A stretch of DNA of 64,000 bases from Actinobacteria bacterium casp-actino5 (GCA_001510385.1 LFFE01000017.1:99134-163133), one strand, 5' to 3'; counted from the first letter of the stretch, positions 1 through 9,548 are shown. Program-made: numbers and translations. Notes: generated by a model from the sequence alone, not told the origin.

Positions 1-1
1 T

Positions 2-160
2 AAAGATGCCGAACTGATCGGCATTCCCACAATCGTCATCGTTGGTCGCGGAATTACCGATGGTCTTGTCGAAGTGAAAGACCGACTCACCGGGGAGCGA
101 TCAGACCTTCCGATTGGAGAGGTGACAGCTCATCTCTTGGCGCTGGTGCAGGCCCCATAA
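2..160 (+). CDS. proS: Prolyl-tRNA synthetase, C-terminal end (partial)
   Basis: Only the last 52 codons are present; the gene starts before the window. The readable tail is [17 protein letters not shown] followed by [14 protein letters not shown] and ends ...[11 protein letters not shown]. This matches the end of the anticodon-binding domain of bacterial-type ProRS, where the DAELIGIP segment is highly conserved. ProRS charges tRNA-Pro in the cytoplasm. The next gene is on the opposite strand and convergent, 26 nt away. Family recognition is from motif memory. Confidence 0.85.
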   Translation, partial: KDAELIGIPTIVIVGRGITDGLVEVKDRLTGERSDLPIGEVTAHLLALVQAP

Positions 161-186
161 CTCTGAAAGGTTGACGAGAGAAGTAG

Positions 187-1101
187 CTACCCAAATGCTG
201 AACTGAGTCGTTGAGCCACCCACTCGATGGCGTCGCCACCTTCGGGAATCAACTCCCGCAGCGTGAAGAATGCGTGAATCTGACCCGGGAAGCTCCGAAG
301 TTCGCAACTTACACCCGCCTTTGCGAGAGCGCTGGCGTATGCGGCACCTTCGTCACGTAGCGGATCGAATCCGGCAATGAGGACCGACGCGCTCGCAGTC
401 TTACGCATTCGCTCTGGAGCAGCTGCGAGGGGCGAAACTGATTCATCCCCTGCTGAAATTCCGGTGCCACCCAAGTAGTGGCCGACAAACCACTGCATGC
501 CAGCCTTTGTCAGCAGGTAACCCTCGGCGTTTTCGTCAATCGATGGGTGTGACAACGTGAGATCTACAACCGGATACACAAGCGCCTGATGACACAGCGC
601 CTCACCGAGTTCAAGCGCCACCAACGCAGCAAGATTGCCTCCCGCAGAGTCACCTCCCACGGCGACACGCGAATGATCGAGTCCGATCTCACGTCCGTGT
701 TCAAGCACCCACTTTGTGACCGCCGCACAGTCCATCAACGCAGCGGGTGCAGGGTGCTCGGGAGCAAGTCGATAATCGACTGAGATGACAGCACACCCTG
801 CCGACGCCGCAAGATCCTGACAGACTGCCAACGAAGCCGCAGACGAACCAATCACCCACCCTCCGCCATGAAACCACACAAGCACGGGAGGCTTCGCAAC
901 ATTTTTTGGTCGGATGAGGTGACAGGGCACGCCGTCGATTGTCAACTCGCTAACAGATTCGACATCAGCACCTTCGCCAGCGAAGGGAACCGTTGCGTCA
1001 TACCCGGCGCGGGCATCAACTGGAAGGGATTCGTGAAGCGGAGGTCGACCGGCCTCAACCAACATTTGTAAAAAACTTGCTGCAGAACTATCGAGCGTCA
1101 T
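187..1101 (-). CDS. Alpha/beta hydrolase, hormone-sensitive-lipase-type esterase
   Basis: 304 aa, probably a cytoplasmic carboxylesterase acting on short or medium acyl esters. It has the HSL-family oxyanion motif HGGGW at about residues 78-82 and the nucleophile elbow GGDSAGG with Ser at about 152. The expected acid (GFDPLRDEG) and the His (PGQIHAFF) follow near the C-terminus, so the triad looks complete. No signal peptide is visible. The ATG start is preceded by a weak GCGGGA. It lies 12 nt downstream of the FMN dehydrogenase on the same strand, so the two are likely co-transcribed. The substrate cannot be told from sequence. Confidence 0.88.
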   Translation of the reverse strand: MTLDSSAASFLQMLVEAGRPPLHESLPVDARAGYDATVPFAGEGADVESVSELTIDGVPCHLIRPKNVAKPPVLVWFHGGGWVIGSSAASLAVCQDLAASAGCAVISVDYRLAPEHPAPAALMDCAAVTKWVLEHGREIGLDHSRVAVGGDSAGGNLAALVALELGEALCHQALVYPVVDLTLSHPSIDENAEGYLLTKAGMQWFVGHYLGGTGISAGDESVSPLAAAPERMRKTASASVLIAGFDPLRDEGAAYASALAKAGVSCELRSFPGQIHAFFTLRELIPEGGDAIEWVAQRLSSAFG

Positions 1102-1113
1102 TCCCGCATCATT

Positions 1114-2355
1114 TCACACTCGCCACTCAACTAGATCACGATCGATCTCACTGATCGAACGCCGACCTGAGAGCGCCATTGTCCTTCGAACACCATCATC
1201 TAAGAAGTTGATGACATGGTCGACACCGCGCTCCCCTGCGGCCCCCATGCCGTACAGGTATGCCCGACCTATCGAACAGAGGTCAGCACCTAATGCAATT
1301 GCTTTCACGATGTCAGAACCCCTGCGAATGCCACCATCGCATATGATTTTGACTTGTCCGCCGACGGCTTGTGCGACTGGCTCGATGAGTTCTACCGGAG
1401 TTGGAGCATCATCAAGTTGGCGCCCACCATGGTTCGAAAGAGCAATCCCCTCAACACCGGCATCTACTGCCCGTCGAGCATCGTCAACGCGCTGAATGCC
1501 CTTCAAAATGATCGGGCCCTCCCAGATAGACCGCAGCCATTGCACATCATCCCATGACAGCGCTTGGTCGAAACTGGTCATCACATGCTCGGCAAGTGAA
1601 ATCGGGTCGGTTCCGTCCTCATCGTGACCATCGTGCCCGACGACATTCGCGAACATGATCGGAGGGTTGGTAATGAAATCGAGCGTCCAGCCGGGGTGAA
1701 GTATTCCGTCGACGATGGTCCCAGGACCAATCTTTGGGGGAATTGTGTACCCCCGACGTACGTCACGTTCGCGTCGACCAAGGACAGCAGTGTCGACGGT
1801 CAGCCACAACCCGGTGTATCCCGCGGCCTTGGCACGACCAACAAGTTCGGCCACAAGACCGCGATCACGCCACGTGTAGACCTGGAACCAGCGATCAACG
1901 TTTGGTCCTGCGGCAGCAACTTCTTCGATCGAACGTGTCGCCATTGTCGACAACGAATATGGAATTCCTGCCCGCTGAGCGGCACGCACAACCGCTAGTT
2001 CTCCTTGGGAGTGCGTGATCCGGGTATATCCCGTTGGCGACAGCATCAATGGCAAGGGCAACGTGCTTCCGAGAAACTCAACCGATGTGTCGATATTGCT
2101 GACATCTCGAAGAACGTTTGGGCGAAAGCCAAGCCTGCCAAACGCCGAAGAGTTCCGTTCGAGAGTGCGCTCATCTTCCGCTGCGCCATCGATGTAATCA
2201 AAGACACCTCGAGGAAGCCGGCGCCGAGCGATCCGACGCAAATCTTCGATATCGGCGCAGCCAGAAAGTCGGCGCTCCACCGGATCGAGTTCAATCGGCT
2301 TGAATCGAACAACTGAACGGAATGTTCGATACATCGAACGAGGGTCGACCGACAT
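1114..2355 (-). CDS. FMN-dependent alpha-hydroxy-acid dehydrogenase (lactate dehydrogenase/monooxygenase type)
   Basis: 413 aa TIM-barrel flavoprotein that would oxidise L-2-hydroxy acids to 2-oxo acids. The family signature SNHGGRQLD lies at about residues 308-316, with the catalytic base His in SNHGG. Further FMN-site landmarks are SPTGYTRITHSQGE near 107-120 and the QVYTWRD segment near 159. The C-terminal DGGIRRGSDIVKAIALGAD phosphate-binding region is intact. I prefer the ATG at 2355 over a GTG one codon upstream because GAGG sits 7 nt before it. It follows the MaoC gene closely (9 nt) in a minus-strand run. Lactate, mandelate and glycolate remain possible substrates. Confidence 0.9.
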   Translation of the reverse strand: MSVDPRSMYRTFRSVVRFKPIELDPVERRLSGCADIEDLRRIARRRLPRGVFDYIDGAAEDERTLERNSSAFGRLGFRPNVLRDVSNIDTSVEFLGSTLPLPLMLSPTGYTRITHSQGELAVVRAAQRAGIPYSLSTMATRSIEEVAAAGPNVDRWFQVYTWRDRGLVAELVGRAKAAGYTGLWLTVDTAVLGRRERDVRRGYTIPPKIGPGTIVDGILHPGWTLDFITNPPIMFANVVGHDGHDEDGTDPISLAEHVMTSFDQALSWDDVQWLRSIWEGPIILKGIQRVDDARRAVDAGVEGIALSNHGGRQLDDAPTPVELIEPVAQAVGGQVKIICDGGIRRGSDIVKAIALGADLCSIGRAYLYGMGAAGERGVDHVINFLDDGVRRTMALSGRRSISEIDRDLVEWRV

Positions 2356-2364
2356 CACGTCACC

Positions 2365-3201
2365 TCAGCTAAACCGGACGAGACCTTGGTCAATAACCGT
2401 GCGGTCACCAACCGACGTCGTAAACATCGCAGAGCCGTCGCCGTTGTCCCATACCCGGATGTCCAAGGTGTCACCTGGAATAACCGGTGACGCAAAGCGC
2501 GCCTCAATGTGGTTGAAACGTGATGGGTCGGAATCGCATAACGAGTGAAGTAACCCGCGGCCGGTGAATCCGTAGGAGCACAGCCCGTGCAAAATCGGTA
2601 TCGGGAACCCACCCCGGGCGGCAAATGAGGGGTCGGTATGAAGCGGATTGCGATCACCTGATAGCCGATAGACAAATGCCTGATCAGGTGCAGTTGTATA
2701 GCTAACGAGATGATCTGGATCACGTTCGGGTGGTTCATTGACGGGCCCTGAAGGGCCACGGTCTCCGCCCCAACCCCCGGCGCCTCGAACGAACGCCGAT
2801 GACCGAAGTGTGCACAGCACTCCACTGCCATCGGTCAGCGTTGTTTCGGACACAACAACGGCCGCTTTACCCTTGTCATACATCGCGACAATTTCGCTTT
2901 GCATCGTGGCAGAACCGGAGGTCGGAAGCGCCCGTGCTGGTGTCACGGCTTGTTGCCCATGAACGAGCAGTGCCGGATCAAATTCACCGACTGCTTTCAT
3001 GGGCGAACCTTTGCCCCACCCCAGCACGACCGGGAATGTTGGAAAAACCTGCTGGACAACGTCAGCGGTGTTCTCCGTGGTGAACGCCAATTCGTCGGCA
3101 CCAGCGCCGATGCCGACCGCGTATAGGAGACAATCTTTGGAGTCCCAAGTGATCTCTACCGGATCACCCTTTGCTCCAACTGCAGATGGATTAAGTGCCA
3201 T
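2365..3201 (-). CDS. MaoC-like enoyl-CoA hydratase (MFE-2 hydratase type)
   Basis: 278 aa with two hot-dog folds, as in the hydratase part of peroxisomal multifunctional enzyme 2: an N-terminal degenerate half and a C-terminal MaoC half. The catalytic (R)-hydratase motif appears as RNPLHTDPSFA followed by GFPIPILHGLC. It would hydrate trans-2-enoyl-CoA to (3R)-hydroxyacyl-CoA. The start MALNPSAVG is chosen over a 46-residue upstream extension because AGGAAGGGAA lies just before it. The stop of the SDR gene is 1 nt upstream, so hydratase and dehydrogenase are translationally linked, reproducing the MFE-2 activity pair. Confidence 0.9.
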   Translation of the reverse strand: MALNPSAVGAKGDPVEITWDSKDCLLYAVGIGAGADELAFTTENTADVVQQVFPTFPVVLGWGKGSPMKAVGEFDPALLVHGQQAVTPARALPTSGSATMQSEIVAMYDKGKAAVVVSETTLTDGSGVLCTLRSSAFVRGAGGWGGDRGPSGPVNEPPERDPDHLVSYTTAPDQAFVYRLSGDRNPLHTDPSFAARGGFPIPILHGLCSYGFTGRGLLHSLCDSDPSRFNHIEARFASPVIPGDTLDIRVWDNGDGSAMFTTSVGDRTVIDQGLVRFS

Positions 3202-3202
3202 G

Positions 3203-4129
3203 TCAGTTCCCTTCCTGAGGTTGTGGCGGTCCGCCAGCAACACCATCCATACCTGAATTTTTTCGAGCGGTCGAGAGCAATGTTTCGACGACCGGGCCCA
3301 AGGCCTCAGGGTCTTCGATCGGCGAAACCGATGGTCCACGAACCCAGCCCTCAGCCACTGCTAGGAACTCACCCGAAGCCTCAAACACTCGACCGGTGAC
3401 TCCGCCCGACTCTTCTGAGGCCAACCATGTGGCGATTGGGGCAATCCAGCGGGGAGATCGGAGATCAGCCTCTTCTGGGGTTTCTGGCGCCGGGCTAAGC
3501 CCTTCAGTCATTCGGGTTAACGCAACCGGGGCAACCGCATTTACGGTGACCCCGTAACGGGCCATCTCTAACGCTGAGATCACAGTGAATGCAGCGATAC
3601 CCGCCTTTGCGGCGCCGTAATTTGTTTGGCCTGGGTTTCCGTAAATTCCAGAGACTGACGATGTATTGATTATCCGTCCGCTGACAGCCTCGCCTGCTTT
3701 CGAGCGATCCCGCCAGTAGCCGCAAGCGTGCTTCGCTGGCGCAAACGTTCCTTTGAGATGCACATTGATCACGGCATCCCACTCTTCTTCAGTCATGTTG
3801 ACGAGCATCCGGTCGCGAAGGATCCCCGCGTTGTTGATCACGGCGTGTAAGTCGCCAAAGGTGTCGATGGCTTGCGCAATCATCCGCCCTGCACCATCGA
3901 AATCGGCAACATTGTCACCGTTGACGACGGCTTCTCCACCCATCGCAATGATCTCGTCAACAACAGATTGCGCTGGCGTCAACTCTCCACCAGTGCCATC
4001 GACCGCACCACCAAGGTCGTTCACCACCACCTTTGCGCCTTGACGAGCGAGGCTAAGGGCATGCTCACGCCCAATCCCTCGGCCGGCACCTGTCACAATC
4101 GCTACTCGCCCTTCACAAAGCCGCGCCAT
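3203..4129 (-). CDS. SDR oxidoreductase, (3R)-hydroxyacyl-CoA dehydrogenase (HSD17B4) type
   Basis: 308 aa classical short-chain dehydrogenase. The N-terminal TGAGRGIGREHALSLARQGAKVVVNDLGG is typical of the MFE-2/HSD17B4 dehydrogenase half, and NNAGILRD and the Ser-Tyr-Lys residues (NTSSVSGIYGNPGQTNYGAAK) are present. It would oxidise (3R)-hydroxyacyl-CoA made by the adjacent MaoC protein, using NAD. The ATG at 4129 has GGGAGG 7-8 nt upstream; a TTG 4 codons earlier is less likely. It is the first gene of the minus-strand run SDR, MaoC, FMN dehydrogenase, esterase. Confidence 0.9.
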   Translation of the reverse strand: MARLCEGRVAIVTGAGRGIGREHALSLARQGAKVVVNDLGGAVDGTGGELTPAQSVVDEIIAMGGEAVVNGDNVADFDGAGRMIAQAIDTFGDLHAVINNAGILRDRMLVNMTEEEWDAVINVHLKGTFAPAKHACGYWRDRSKAGEAVSGRIINTSSVSGIYGNPGQTNYGAAKAGIAAFTVISALEMARYGVTVNAVAPVALTRMTEGLSPAPETPEEADLRSPRWIAPIATWLASEESGGVTGRVFEASGEFLAVAEGWVRGPSVSPIEDPEALGPVVETLLSTARKNSGMDGVAGGPPQPQEGN

Positions 4130-4286
4130 GTTTCCTCCCAATCATCGACGAGCATGCCGCTCGTTCATTTAGCCACTTGTTCAGATTAGAACCCTATACA
4201 CGATGTGACGGGAGGCGGAGTCCGCTGACAAGCGTGTTTCGCGAAGGAATCAGCGTGCTGACGCATTCGCCTCTAACCTCTCGGAC

Positions 4287-5510
4287 GTGTCACCTCGGCT
4301 ACCTGACGAAACAGATGTGCTTGTTGTTGGCGGAGGTCCCGCAGGATCCGCAGCGGCAATCGAACTTGCGCGTGCAGGAAAGGCGGTCACCATTGTCGAC
4401 AAGTCAACCTTTCCTCGCGACAAGTGTTGTGGTGACGGGCTCACCACTCTCGCACTGCGTGAACTCGAACATCTCGATATTGCCGTCGATAGCTTGAATT
4501 CGTTCACCCCAATCGATGGCGCTCGTTTGCGGTCCCCTGCCGGTAGAGAGTTCAAGGTTCCGCTCCCTACAACAGGCACCTACGCCGCTGTTGCACGTCG
4601 TATCGATCTCGATGCTCACCTGCTCGAACATGCGCAGCGCGCGGGCGCTCAGGTTCTTCAAGGGGTTTCGGTCACTGGAGCACGCCACTCGGGCAATACG
4701 ACAGAGATTGATCTTGATGGCCTCGGGACTATCGCACCAGCGTCTGTCATTGCCGCCGACGGCATGTGGAGCACGGTCCGACGCGAATTGGGGCTCACCC
4801 CCGACAACTACCGAGGCGAATGGCATGCGTTCCGTCAATATGGCCAAGGTGCAACCGGTGTTGCTCGAGACGAACTCATCGTATGGTTTGAGCGAGATCT
4901 TCTTCCGGGATACGCGTGGTCGTTCCCGCTCGGAAATGGCGAGGTGAATATCGGCTTCGGTATGTTGCGAGGCGAAATTCTGTCAGGCAAAAAGATGGCC
5001 AATATCTGGAGGGATCTTTTAGAGCGGCCTCACGTCGCACAAGCCCTCGGGGAGAATTTCTCACTTGTTGACCGACACACAGCGTGGCCGATTCCTGCCC
5101 GCGTCGGGGAGATGCCGCTGTCATCGGGATCCGTGTTATTTACCGGCGATGCTGCTGCTGCGACAGATGTCCTCACCGGTGAGGGAATCGGCCAAGCACT
5201 GCTGACTGGGCGACTTGCTGCACAAGCCATCATCGACGGAGGCGCTCCGTCATCAGTCGCCACGAATTACGAACGAGCTGTGAGAGGTGAACTGGTCGCC
5301 GACCACCGAATGTCAGTTCGACTTGGCAAGGTGCTCGCTTCGCCTCGAGGCGCAGAAACCGCGCTTGCCATTGTCGCGAAAAGTGGTCGGTGGGGTCGAC
5401 GCAATTTTGCTCGCTGGATGTTCGAAGATGAACCACGAGCCATCGCAGTCACCCCCCGTCGCTGGCACCGGTCGATGTTTTCTCGGCCAGGAGCGTGGAC
5501 ACACCGTTAG
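4287..5510 (+). CDS. Geranylgeranyl reductase family FAD-dependent oxidoreductase
   Basis: 407 aa flavoprotein with an N-terminal Rossmann dinucleotide motif VLVVGGGPAGSAAAIELARAGKAV at about residues 10-33. The group-specific KSTFPRDKCCGDGL segment follows, and the second FAD motif is GSVLFTGDAAAATDVLTGEGIGQAL. Relatives reduce isoprenoid chains of menaquinone or archaeal-type lipids, so saturation of menaquinone or a polyprenol is the likely role (inference). The start is GTG. It is divergent from the SDR gene, with about 157 nt between them for both promoters. Related halogenase/monooxygenase families are a less likely alternative. Confidence 0.85.
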   Translation: MSPRLPDETDVLVVGGGPAGSAAAIELARAGKAVTIVDKSTFPRDKCCGDGLTTLALRELEHLDIAVDSLNSFTPIDGARLRSPAGREFKVPLPTTGTYAAVARRIDLDAHLLEHAQRAGAQVLQGVSVTGARHSGNTTEIDLDGLGTIAPASVIAADGMWSTVRRELGLTPDNYRGEWHAFRQYGQGATGVARDELIVWFERDLLPGYAWSFPLGNGEVNIGFGMLRGEILSGKKMANIWRDLLERPHVAQALGENFSLVDRHTAWPIPARVGEMPLSSGSVLFTGDAAAATDVLTGEGIGQALLTGRLAAQAIIDGGAPSSVATNYERAVRGELVADHRMSVRLGKVLASPRGAETALAIVAKSGRWGRRNFARWMFEDEPRAIAVTPRRWHRSMFSRPGAWTHR

Positions 5511-5540
5511 AGCTGCTCGGAGCCGCAACTGCTGGGCAAA

Positions 5541-6371
5541 TCAGGCCTCTGATCGGATGACATCAATTCCTGCTGGATCGACCAGCATGTCATGCAACCG
5601 GAAATTGTGGTTATGCCCGACATGGTGTAATCCAAACGCCGACTGAATAGCCGTGTACATCCCCATCGCATCCAAGGTGTGATTCACACTTTGTTTGGCA
5701 AGATTTAGACCGAACATTGGGCGTTTCGCAATATGCGAAGCAAGGTCCAATGTCGACTGTTCGAGTTCATCAAGCGGAACCACGCGAGACACCATCCCTG
5801 CCCGATGGGCTTCTTCAGCGGTGATCGCTCGACCTGTAAATAGCATGTCTTTCGCGAGTCGAGCCCCAACCTCAAATGGATGTGTGAAGTACTCATGACC
5901 GTTTACCCCAAACGCCACCACCGGATCAGAAAAAGTCGCGTCTTCAGAGCACACAATGAGGTCCATCGGCCACACCAGCATCAGCCCGCCAGCGATCACC
6001 TTTCCTTGTACCTGAGCAATTGTCGGTTTGGGCAAATTTCGCCACCGCCAACAAAGACCGACATACATCTCGGCTTCAGTCGCCATGTACCCCTCTGCCC
6101 CCGGAGCGTCAAAATGACACCATGTGCCGATGGCGTCGACGTCATTCATTGACGTTCCGGCTGCAAGGTCATGGCCAGAGGAAAAGTGTTTCCCGTCGGC
6201 CGCGAGAACAATTACGCGAACGTCAGTGTCACTTGCCGCGCGGTCAAATGCCTCATTAAGTTCACTCAGCATCGTGTAGTCCTGAGCGTTGGCCTTCTCA
6301 GGTCGAGCGAGTGTGATTCTTGCCACGCGATCAACCGGCATGTCATAACGAATAGTTGTCCAATTACTCAT
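5541..6371 (-). CDS. Enoyl-CoA hydratase/isomerase (crotonase) family protein
   Basis: 276 aa crotonase. It has the oxyanion-hole segments KHFSSGHDLAAG and VIAGGLMLVWPMDLIVCSEDATF (the usual IAGGG region reads VIAGGLML). Residues supporting general acid/base chemistry cannot be assigned with confidence, so hydratase, isomerase or hydrolase activity is open. The start MSNWTTIRYD is chosen; an open frame continues 50 codons upstream but carries no family similarity and overlaps the divergent carboxymuconolactone decarboxylase-type gene. Confidence 0.85.
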   Translation of the reverse strand: MSNWTTIRYDMPVDRVARITLARPEKANAQDYTMLSELNEAFDRAASDTDVRVIVLAADGKHFSSGHDLAAGTSMNDVDAIGTWCHFDAPGAEGYMATEAEMYVGLCWRWRNLPKPTIAQVQGKVIAGGLMLVWPMDLIVCSEDATFSDPVVAFGVNGHEYFTHPFEVGARLAKDMLFTGRAITAEEAHRAGMVSRVVPLDELEQSTLDLASHIAKRPMFGLNLAKQSVNHTLDAMGMYTAIQSAFGLHHVGHNHNFRLHDMLVDPAGIDVIRSEA

Positions 6372-6494
6372 ACAACAATTCTTCACCATCCCCTGCGCCA
6401 ATGTGGAGGCGGGAACAGTGAGCTCGCTGCCGAGTCGACGAGCCAGCACCGTTCCGAGGCACTTCGCGGCCAATGTCTCCCGTACGGTGACACC

Positions 6495-7100
6495 ATGACA
6501 GCCGACAAACGAGTAGGACACCTCCCCGCGCTTGTTGAGGAGGACCTTAACGATGCCCAGACCGAGCTATGGAACGACATCACGAAAGGCCCACGCGGTG
6601 CCGCTCCATGGATGGTTCAGAATGGCTCACTCACCGGACCATTCAATGCCTGGCTACAAATTCCACAGATTGGACGAGCATTCGCAGCCGCAGGCGAACA
6701 CCTTCGTTTCACCTCGAGCCTCGACGCTGTCACTCGTGAACTTGTCATCCTCACAGTCGGCGCGCACTGGAGAAGCGAATTTGAATTTTGGGCTCATGCC
6801 GGAATCGCCCGCGATGCGGGAATGAAAGAGTCCCTGATCTCGGCGATTGAATCGGGCTCGGTCGACGCTGTCCGCAGTGCTTCAGACGACGGCGGTCACC
6901 CGGTCATTTTTTCTGCTGTTCAAGCGCTCGTTGAACAGGGTGTCATTCCTCCTACCCAGCTTTCGGAACTTACCGAGTTGGTGGGAGATGCAACAGCAGT
7001 TGAGATCGTCGCTCTCGCGGGTTACTACACCGTGGTTTCGTTCACACTCAACACATTCGCTGTACCGCTACCGGATGGAGAACAGTTGCGTTTCTCCTGA
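6495..7100 (+). CDS. Carboxymuconolactone decarboxylase-like (AhpD fold) protein
   Basis: 201 aa helical protein. The core TRELVILTVGAHWRSEFEFWAHAGIARDAG resembles the carboxymuconolactone decarboxylase/AhpD repeat, but the usual CxxC of the peroxidase branch is replaced by SEFEFWAH. It is therefore more like the decarboxylase-type or uncharacterised actinobacterial members, which often sit with aromatic or acyl-CoA catabolism genes. The ATG at 6495 is used; the longer open frame upstream lies inside the divergent crotonase promoter region. The aldolase gene follows on the same strand after 87 nt. Confidence 0.8.
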   Translation: MTADKRVGHLPALVEEDLNDAQTELWNDITKGPRGAAPWMVQNGSLTGPFNAWLQIPQIGRAFAAAGEHLRFTSSLDAVTRELVILTVGAHWRSEFEFWAHAGIARDAGMKESLISAIESGSVDAVRSASDDGGHPVIFSAVQALVEQGVIPPTQLSELTELVGDATAVEIVALAGYYTVVSFTLNTFAVPLPDGEQLRFS

Positions 7101-7187
7101 GCAACTTACGTCACGACAAGCCAACTCTTTCAGACCGCATCTTCGCGAATACCCTCACATCACAACTCTTCACAAAGGAGCACCAGG

Positions 7188-7982
7188 TTGTCACACCGAG
7201 ACACACTTCGAACCATCTGGGATCGCGGAGGTGAAACCCTCGGCGCTTGGACGTTCATCCCCTCACCGGTTTCAGCCGAGTCGTGTGCCCGAGCAGGCTT
7301 TGACTATGTCTGCGTCGACGCTCAACACGGAGCTATCGGTTACGACGCCGCAGTTCCGATGATTCAGGCGATCGAACTTGGGGGAAGCGTGCCGATTGCC
7401 CGCGTGCCCTGGAACGAACCGGGCATCATCGGAAAGATGCTCGATGCCGGTTGCCACGGTGTCATCGTTCCAATGGTGAATACTGCAGATGAGGCTGAGG
7501 CTGTCGTCCGGGCCGTTCGGTACGCACCACGTGGAAGTCGCAGTTGGGGGCCGGCGCTCGCCGCACCTCGCCACGACGACTACCGGACATGGGCCGACAG
7601 CAACATCGCTGTGATTCCGATGATTGAGACTGCTGAGGCATTGAAGAACGTCGACGACATCCTCAGCATTGCCGGGATCGATGCGGCGTATGTTGGGCCG
7701 GCGGATCTCGCCATCAGCCTCGGACTTGGACCCGCAGGGAATGACGGAATAGCAATCTTTGACGAAGCACTTGCGACGATCATTACGGCGTGCAACCGAC
7801 ACAATGTTGTCCCAGGAATTCATGCATCTGCAGATTTGGCCGGTCTTCGGCGCCGTCAGGGCTTCAAGATGATCACGGTGTCGACCGATCTTCCGACGCT
7901 GAGAGAGGCGCTTGCCACAGAATTGCAAGTTGCGCGAGCCGAGAACCTTGATTCGCGCGGGGGCGAATCAGGACCCTACTGA
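7188..7982 (+). CDS. HpcH/HpaI-type class II aldolase
   Basis: 264 aa TIM-barrel, metal-dependent pyruvate-type aldolase. Family landmarks are GFDYVCVDAQHG (catalytic His), VPIARVPWN, GVIVPMVNTADEAEAVVRAVRYAPRGSRSWGP, the metal ligand in IPMIETAEA, and YVGPADLAISLG. It would cleave 4-hydroxy-2-oxo acids to pyruvate plus an aldehyde. The start is TTG with AGGAG 8 nt upstream. Its last 15 nt overlap the 3' end of the convergent desaturase gene. Confidence 0.9.
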   Translation: MSHRDTLRTIWDRGGETLGAWTFIPSPVSAESCARAGFDYVCVDAQHGAIGYDAAVPMIQAIELGGSVPIARVPWNEPGIIGKMLDAGCHGVIVPMVNTADEAEAVVRAVRYAPRGSRSWGPALAAPRHDDYRTWADSNIAVIPMIETAEALKNVDDILSIAGIDAAYVGPADLAISLGLGPAGNDGIAIFDEALATIITACNRHNVVPGIHASADLAGLRRRQGFKMITVSTDLPTLREALATELQVARAENLDSRGGESGPY

Positions 7983-9386
7983 ATCGATGCCTACGAGGTG
8001 CACTGACACTCGGCCCTTGGATACCGTCACCGGGTAGGTCGTTAGCCCATCTTTGGCCGGCTTTCGAGTCGCTTCTCCCGTGCGACAGTCGAAACGAGCA
8101 TTGTGCTTAGGGCACTCAATTTCTTCTCCGATTACAGCACCTTCTCCGAGGTGAACTTTTGCATGTGTACACCATCCCTCACAGGCGAATAACGAACCAC
8201 TTTCGGTTCTGCCAACAACAACACTGTGTCGCCCAATGTCGACTTTCCGAAGCTCGCCAAGGCCGAATGAGGTCTCTAGCCCAACAATGACTTCCCCTGA
8301 CGGTCCACGCATCCAACTTTCGGCGCCAATCTCAACCGGCCGCGCGTCTCCTTCAATTTTGGGAAGTTCGAGTGGTATTTCATAATTCGGGTCGACCTGC
8401 TGACGTCGAAACGCTCCAATGATTTGTCGATATGCCGCCCAAGTTGACGGAAGTGCTGGGGCAAGTTGGCTGCTGATCTCGCCGTGAAGTGAAGGAAGCG
8501 AGTAATACGGGACGCTTGGAAACATGTGGTGTTCGACGTGAAAATTCATGTTCAGATACAAAAAACGGAAGACCGGGTTCATCATTACCGTGCGGGTATT
8601 GAGCCGATGATCGAACACATTCTCTTGAAGGCCCGCATGCTGCGTAATTCCAAAGAACACAACAAGCCAACCACCCAAGAACGTCGACCCACCAATGAGC
8701 ACAACTGGGATGGCGCTACGCAGTACGACAGTTGCGATCACCGCGATCAGCAAGACCCCAATCATGATTCGCGATTCAAGAACTACCCGGCGCCGTTCAT
8801 GAGCCGGGACCAATTCTTTTGCTTCATCATCAAGCCGCCCTCCGGCGTGACGAACGAGCCGAAGTAATAGTTCAGAACCGCCTTGCAGATGAGTAAAACG
8901 CCACAACGTTCGCGCGACGCTTGGGGGACGCTGAAATGCGATCTCAGCATCGTGGCCCTTAATGATCGTGTCTGTGTGATGTCGATAGTGCGACCACCGC
9001 CAAATGGTTGGACCACGTAACAGCATGAAGCACGCGAGGTAGTAAATAACATCATTGGCTCGGCGCGACCGAAACGCCGTTCCGTGACCCATCTCATGCC
9101 AACGTGAATCGCTGGCGCCCCCATAGAGAGCGGCGTACACCGCAACAGATGGAATTGACCACCAGGACCAAGCAGTTGCGACGACAGCAAACCCTGCAAT
9201 CACAGTCAGTCCGAGCCACAACGACGTGCTGAGGGTCGCATGGAGATTTGAACGTCGCTGTAACCGGCGCAGTTCTACGGCGTTAATCGCCGGGAGAGCC
9301 CACTGCGCATCGACATAACCTGCTCGTCGCGCGAGTTCAGTGTTGGCCGATGAGATGTCGTAGGAAGAGATGGCCACCAATGCCAT
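7968..9386 (-). CDS. Fatty acid desaturase fused to a Rieske [2Fe-2S] domain
   Basis: About 472-479 aa in two modules. The N-terminal membrane desaturase has transmembrane stretches near residues 60-95 and 210-255 and three His boxes, HEMGH (about 104-108), HYRHH (about 140-144) and HVEHH (about 290-294), for a di-iron site. The C-terminal Rieske ferredoxin domain has CTH (about 413-415) and CPKH (about 432-435). The fusion suggests the desaturase carries its own electron donor. The start is uncertain: ATG at 9386 has GGAGG only 1 nt away, while a TTG two codons later has better spacing and a GTG lies at 9407. Domains are clear; the substrate is unknown. Confidence 0.87.
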   Translation of the reverse strand: MALVAISSYDISSANTELARRAGYVDAQWALPAINAVELRRLQRRSNLHATLSTSLWLGLTVIAGFAVVATAWSWWSIPSVAVYAALYGGASDSRWHEMGHGTAFRSRRANDVIYYLACFMLLRGPTIWRWSHYRHHTDTIIKGHDAEIAFQRPPSVARTLWRFTHLQGGSELLLRLVRHAGGRLDDEAKELVPAHERRRVVLESRIMIGVLLIAVIATVVLRSAIPVVLIGGSTFLGGWLVVFFGITQHAGLQENVFDHRLNTRTVMMNPVFRFLYLNMNFHVEHHMFPSVPYYSLPSLHGEISSQLAPALPSTWAAYRQIIGAFRRQQVDPNYEIPLELPKIEGDARPVEIGAESWMRGPSGEVIVGLETSFGLGELRKVDIGRHSVVVGRTESGSLFACEGWCTHAKVHLGEGAVIGEEIECPKHNARFDCRTGEATRKPAKDGLTTYPVTVSKGRVSVHLVGIDSVGS

Positions 9387-9548
9387 ACCTCCATTGTTGT
9401 CGATCACTCAAGCACACGAGCGATCCAACCGCTGTGATCGCTCCACCTTGGTTAAGCAGATTCGCGGCGATCGCTCCAAGTCAACGTTTCACGACCAGCA
9501 TGAGGTGGAGAGGTCCTCCGAAACCTCTCGAAGGTCTAATGTCACCCC

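Noticed and set aside
6171..6494. Extended N-terminus of the carboxymuconolactone decarboxylase-like gene
   Set aside because: The region overlaps the divergent crotonase gene and shows no family similarity; ATG at 6495 gives the normal length.
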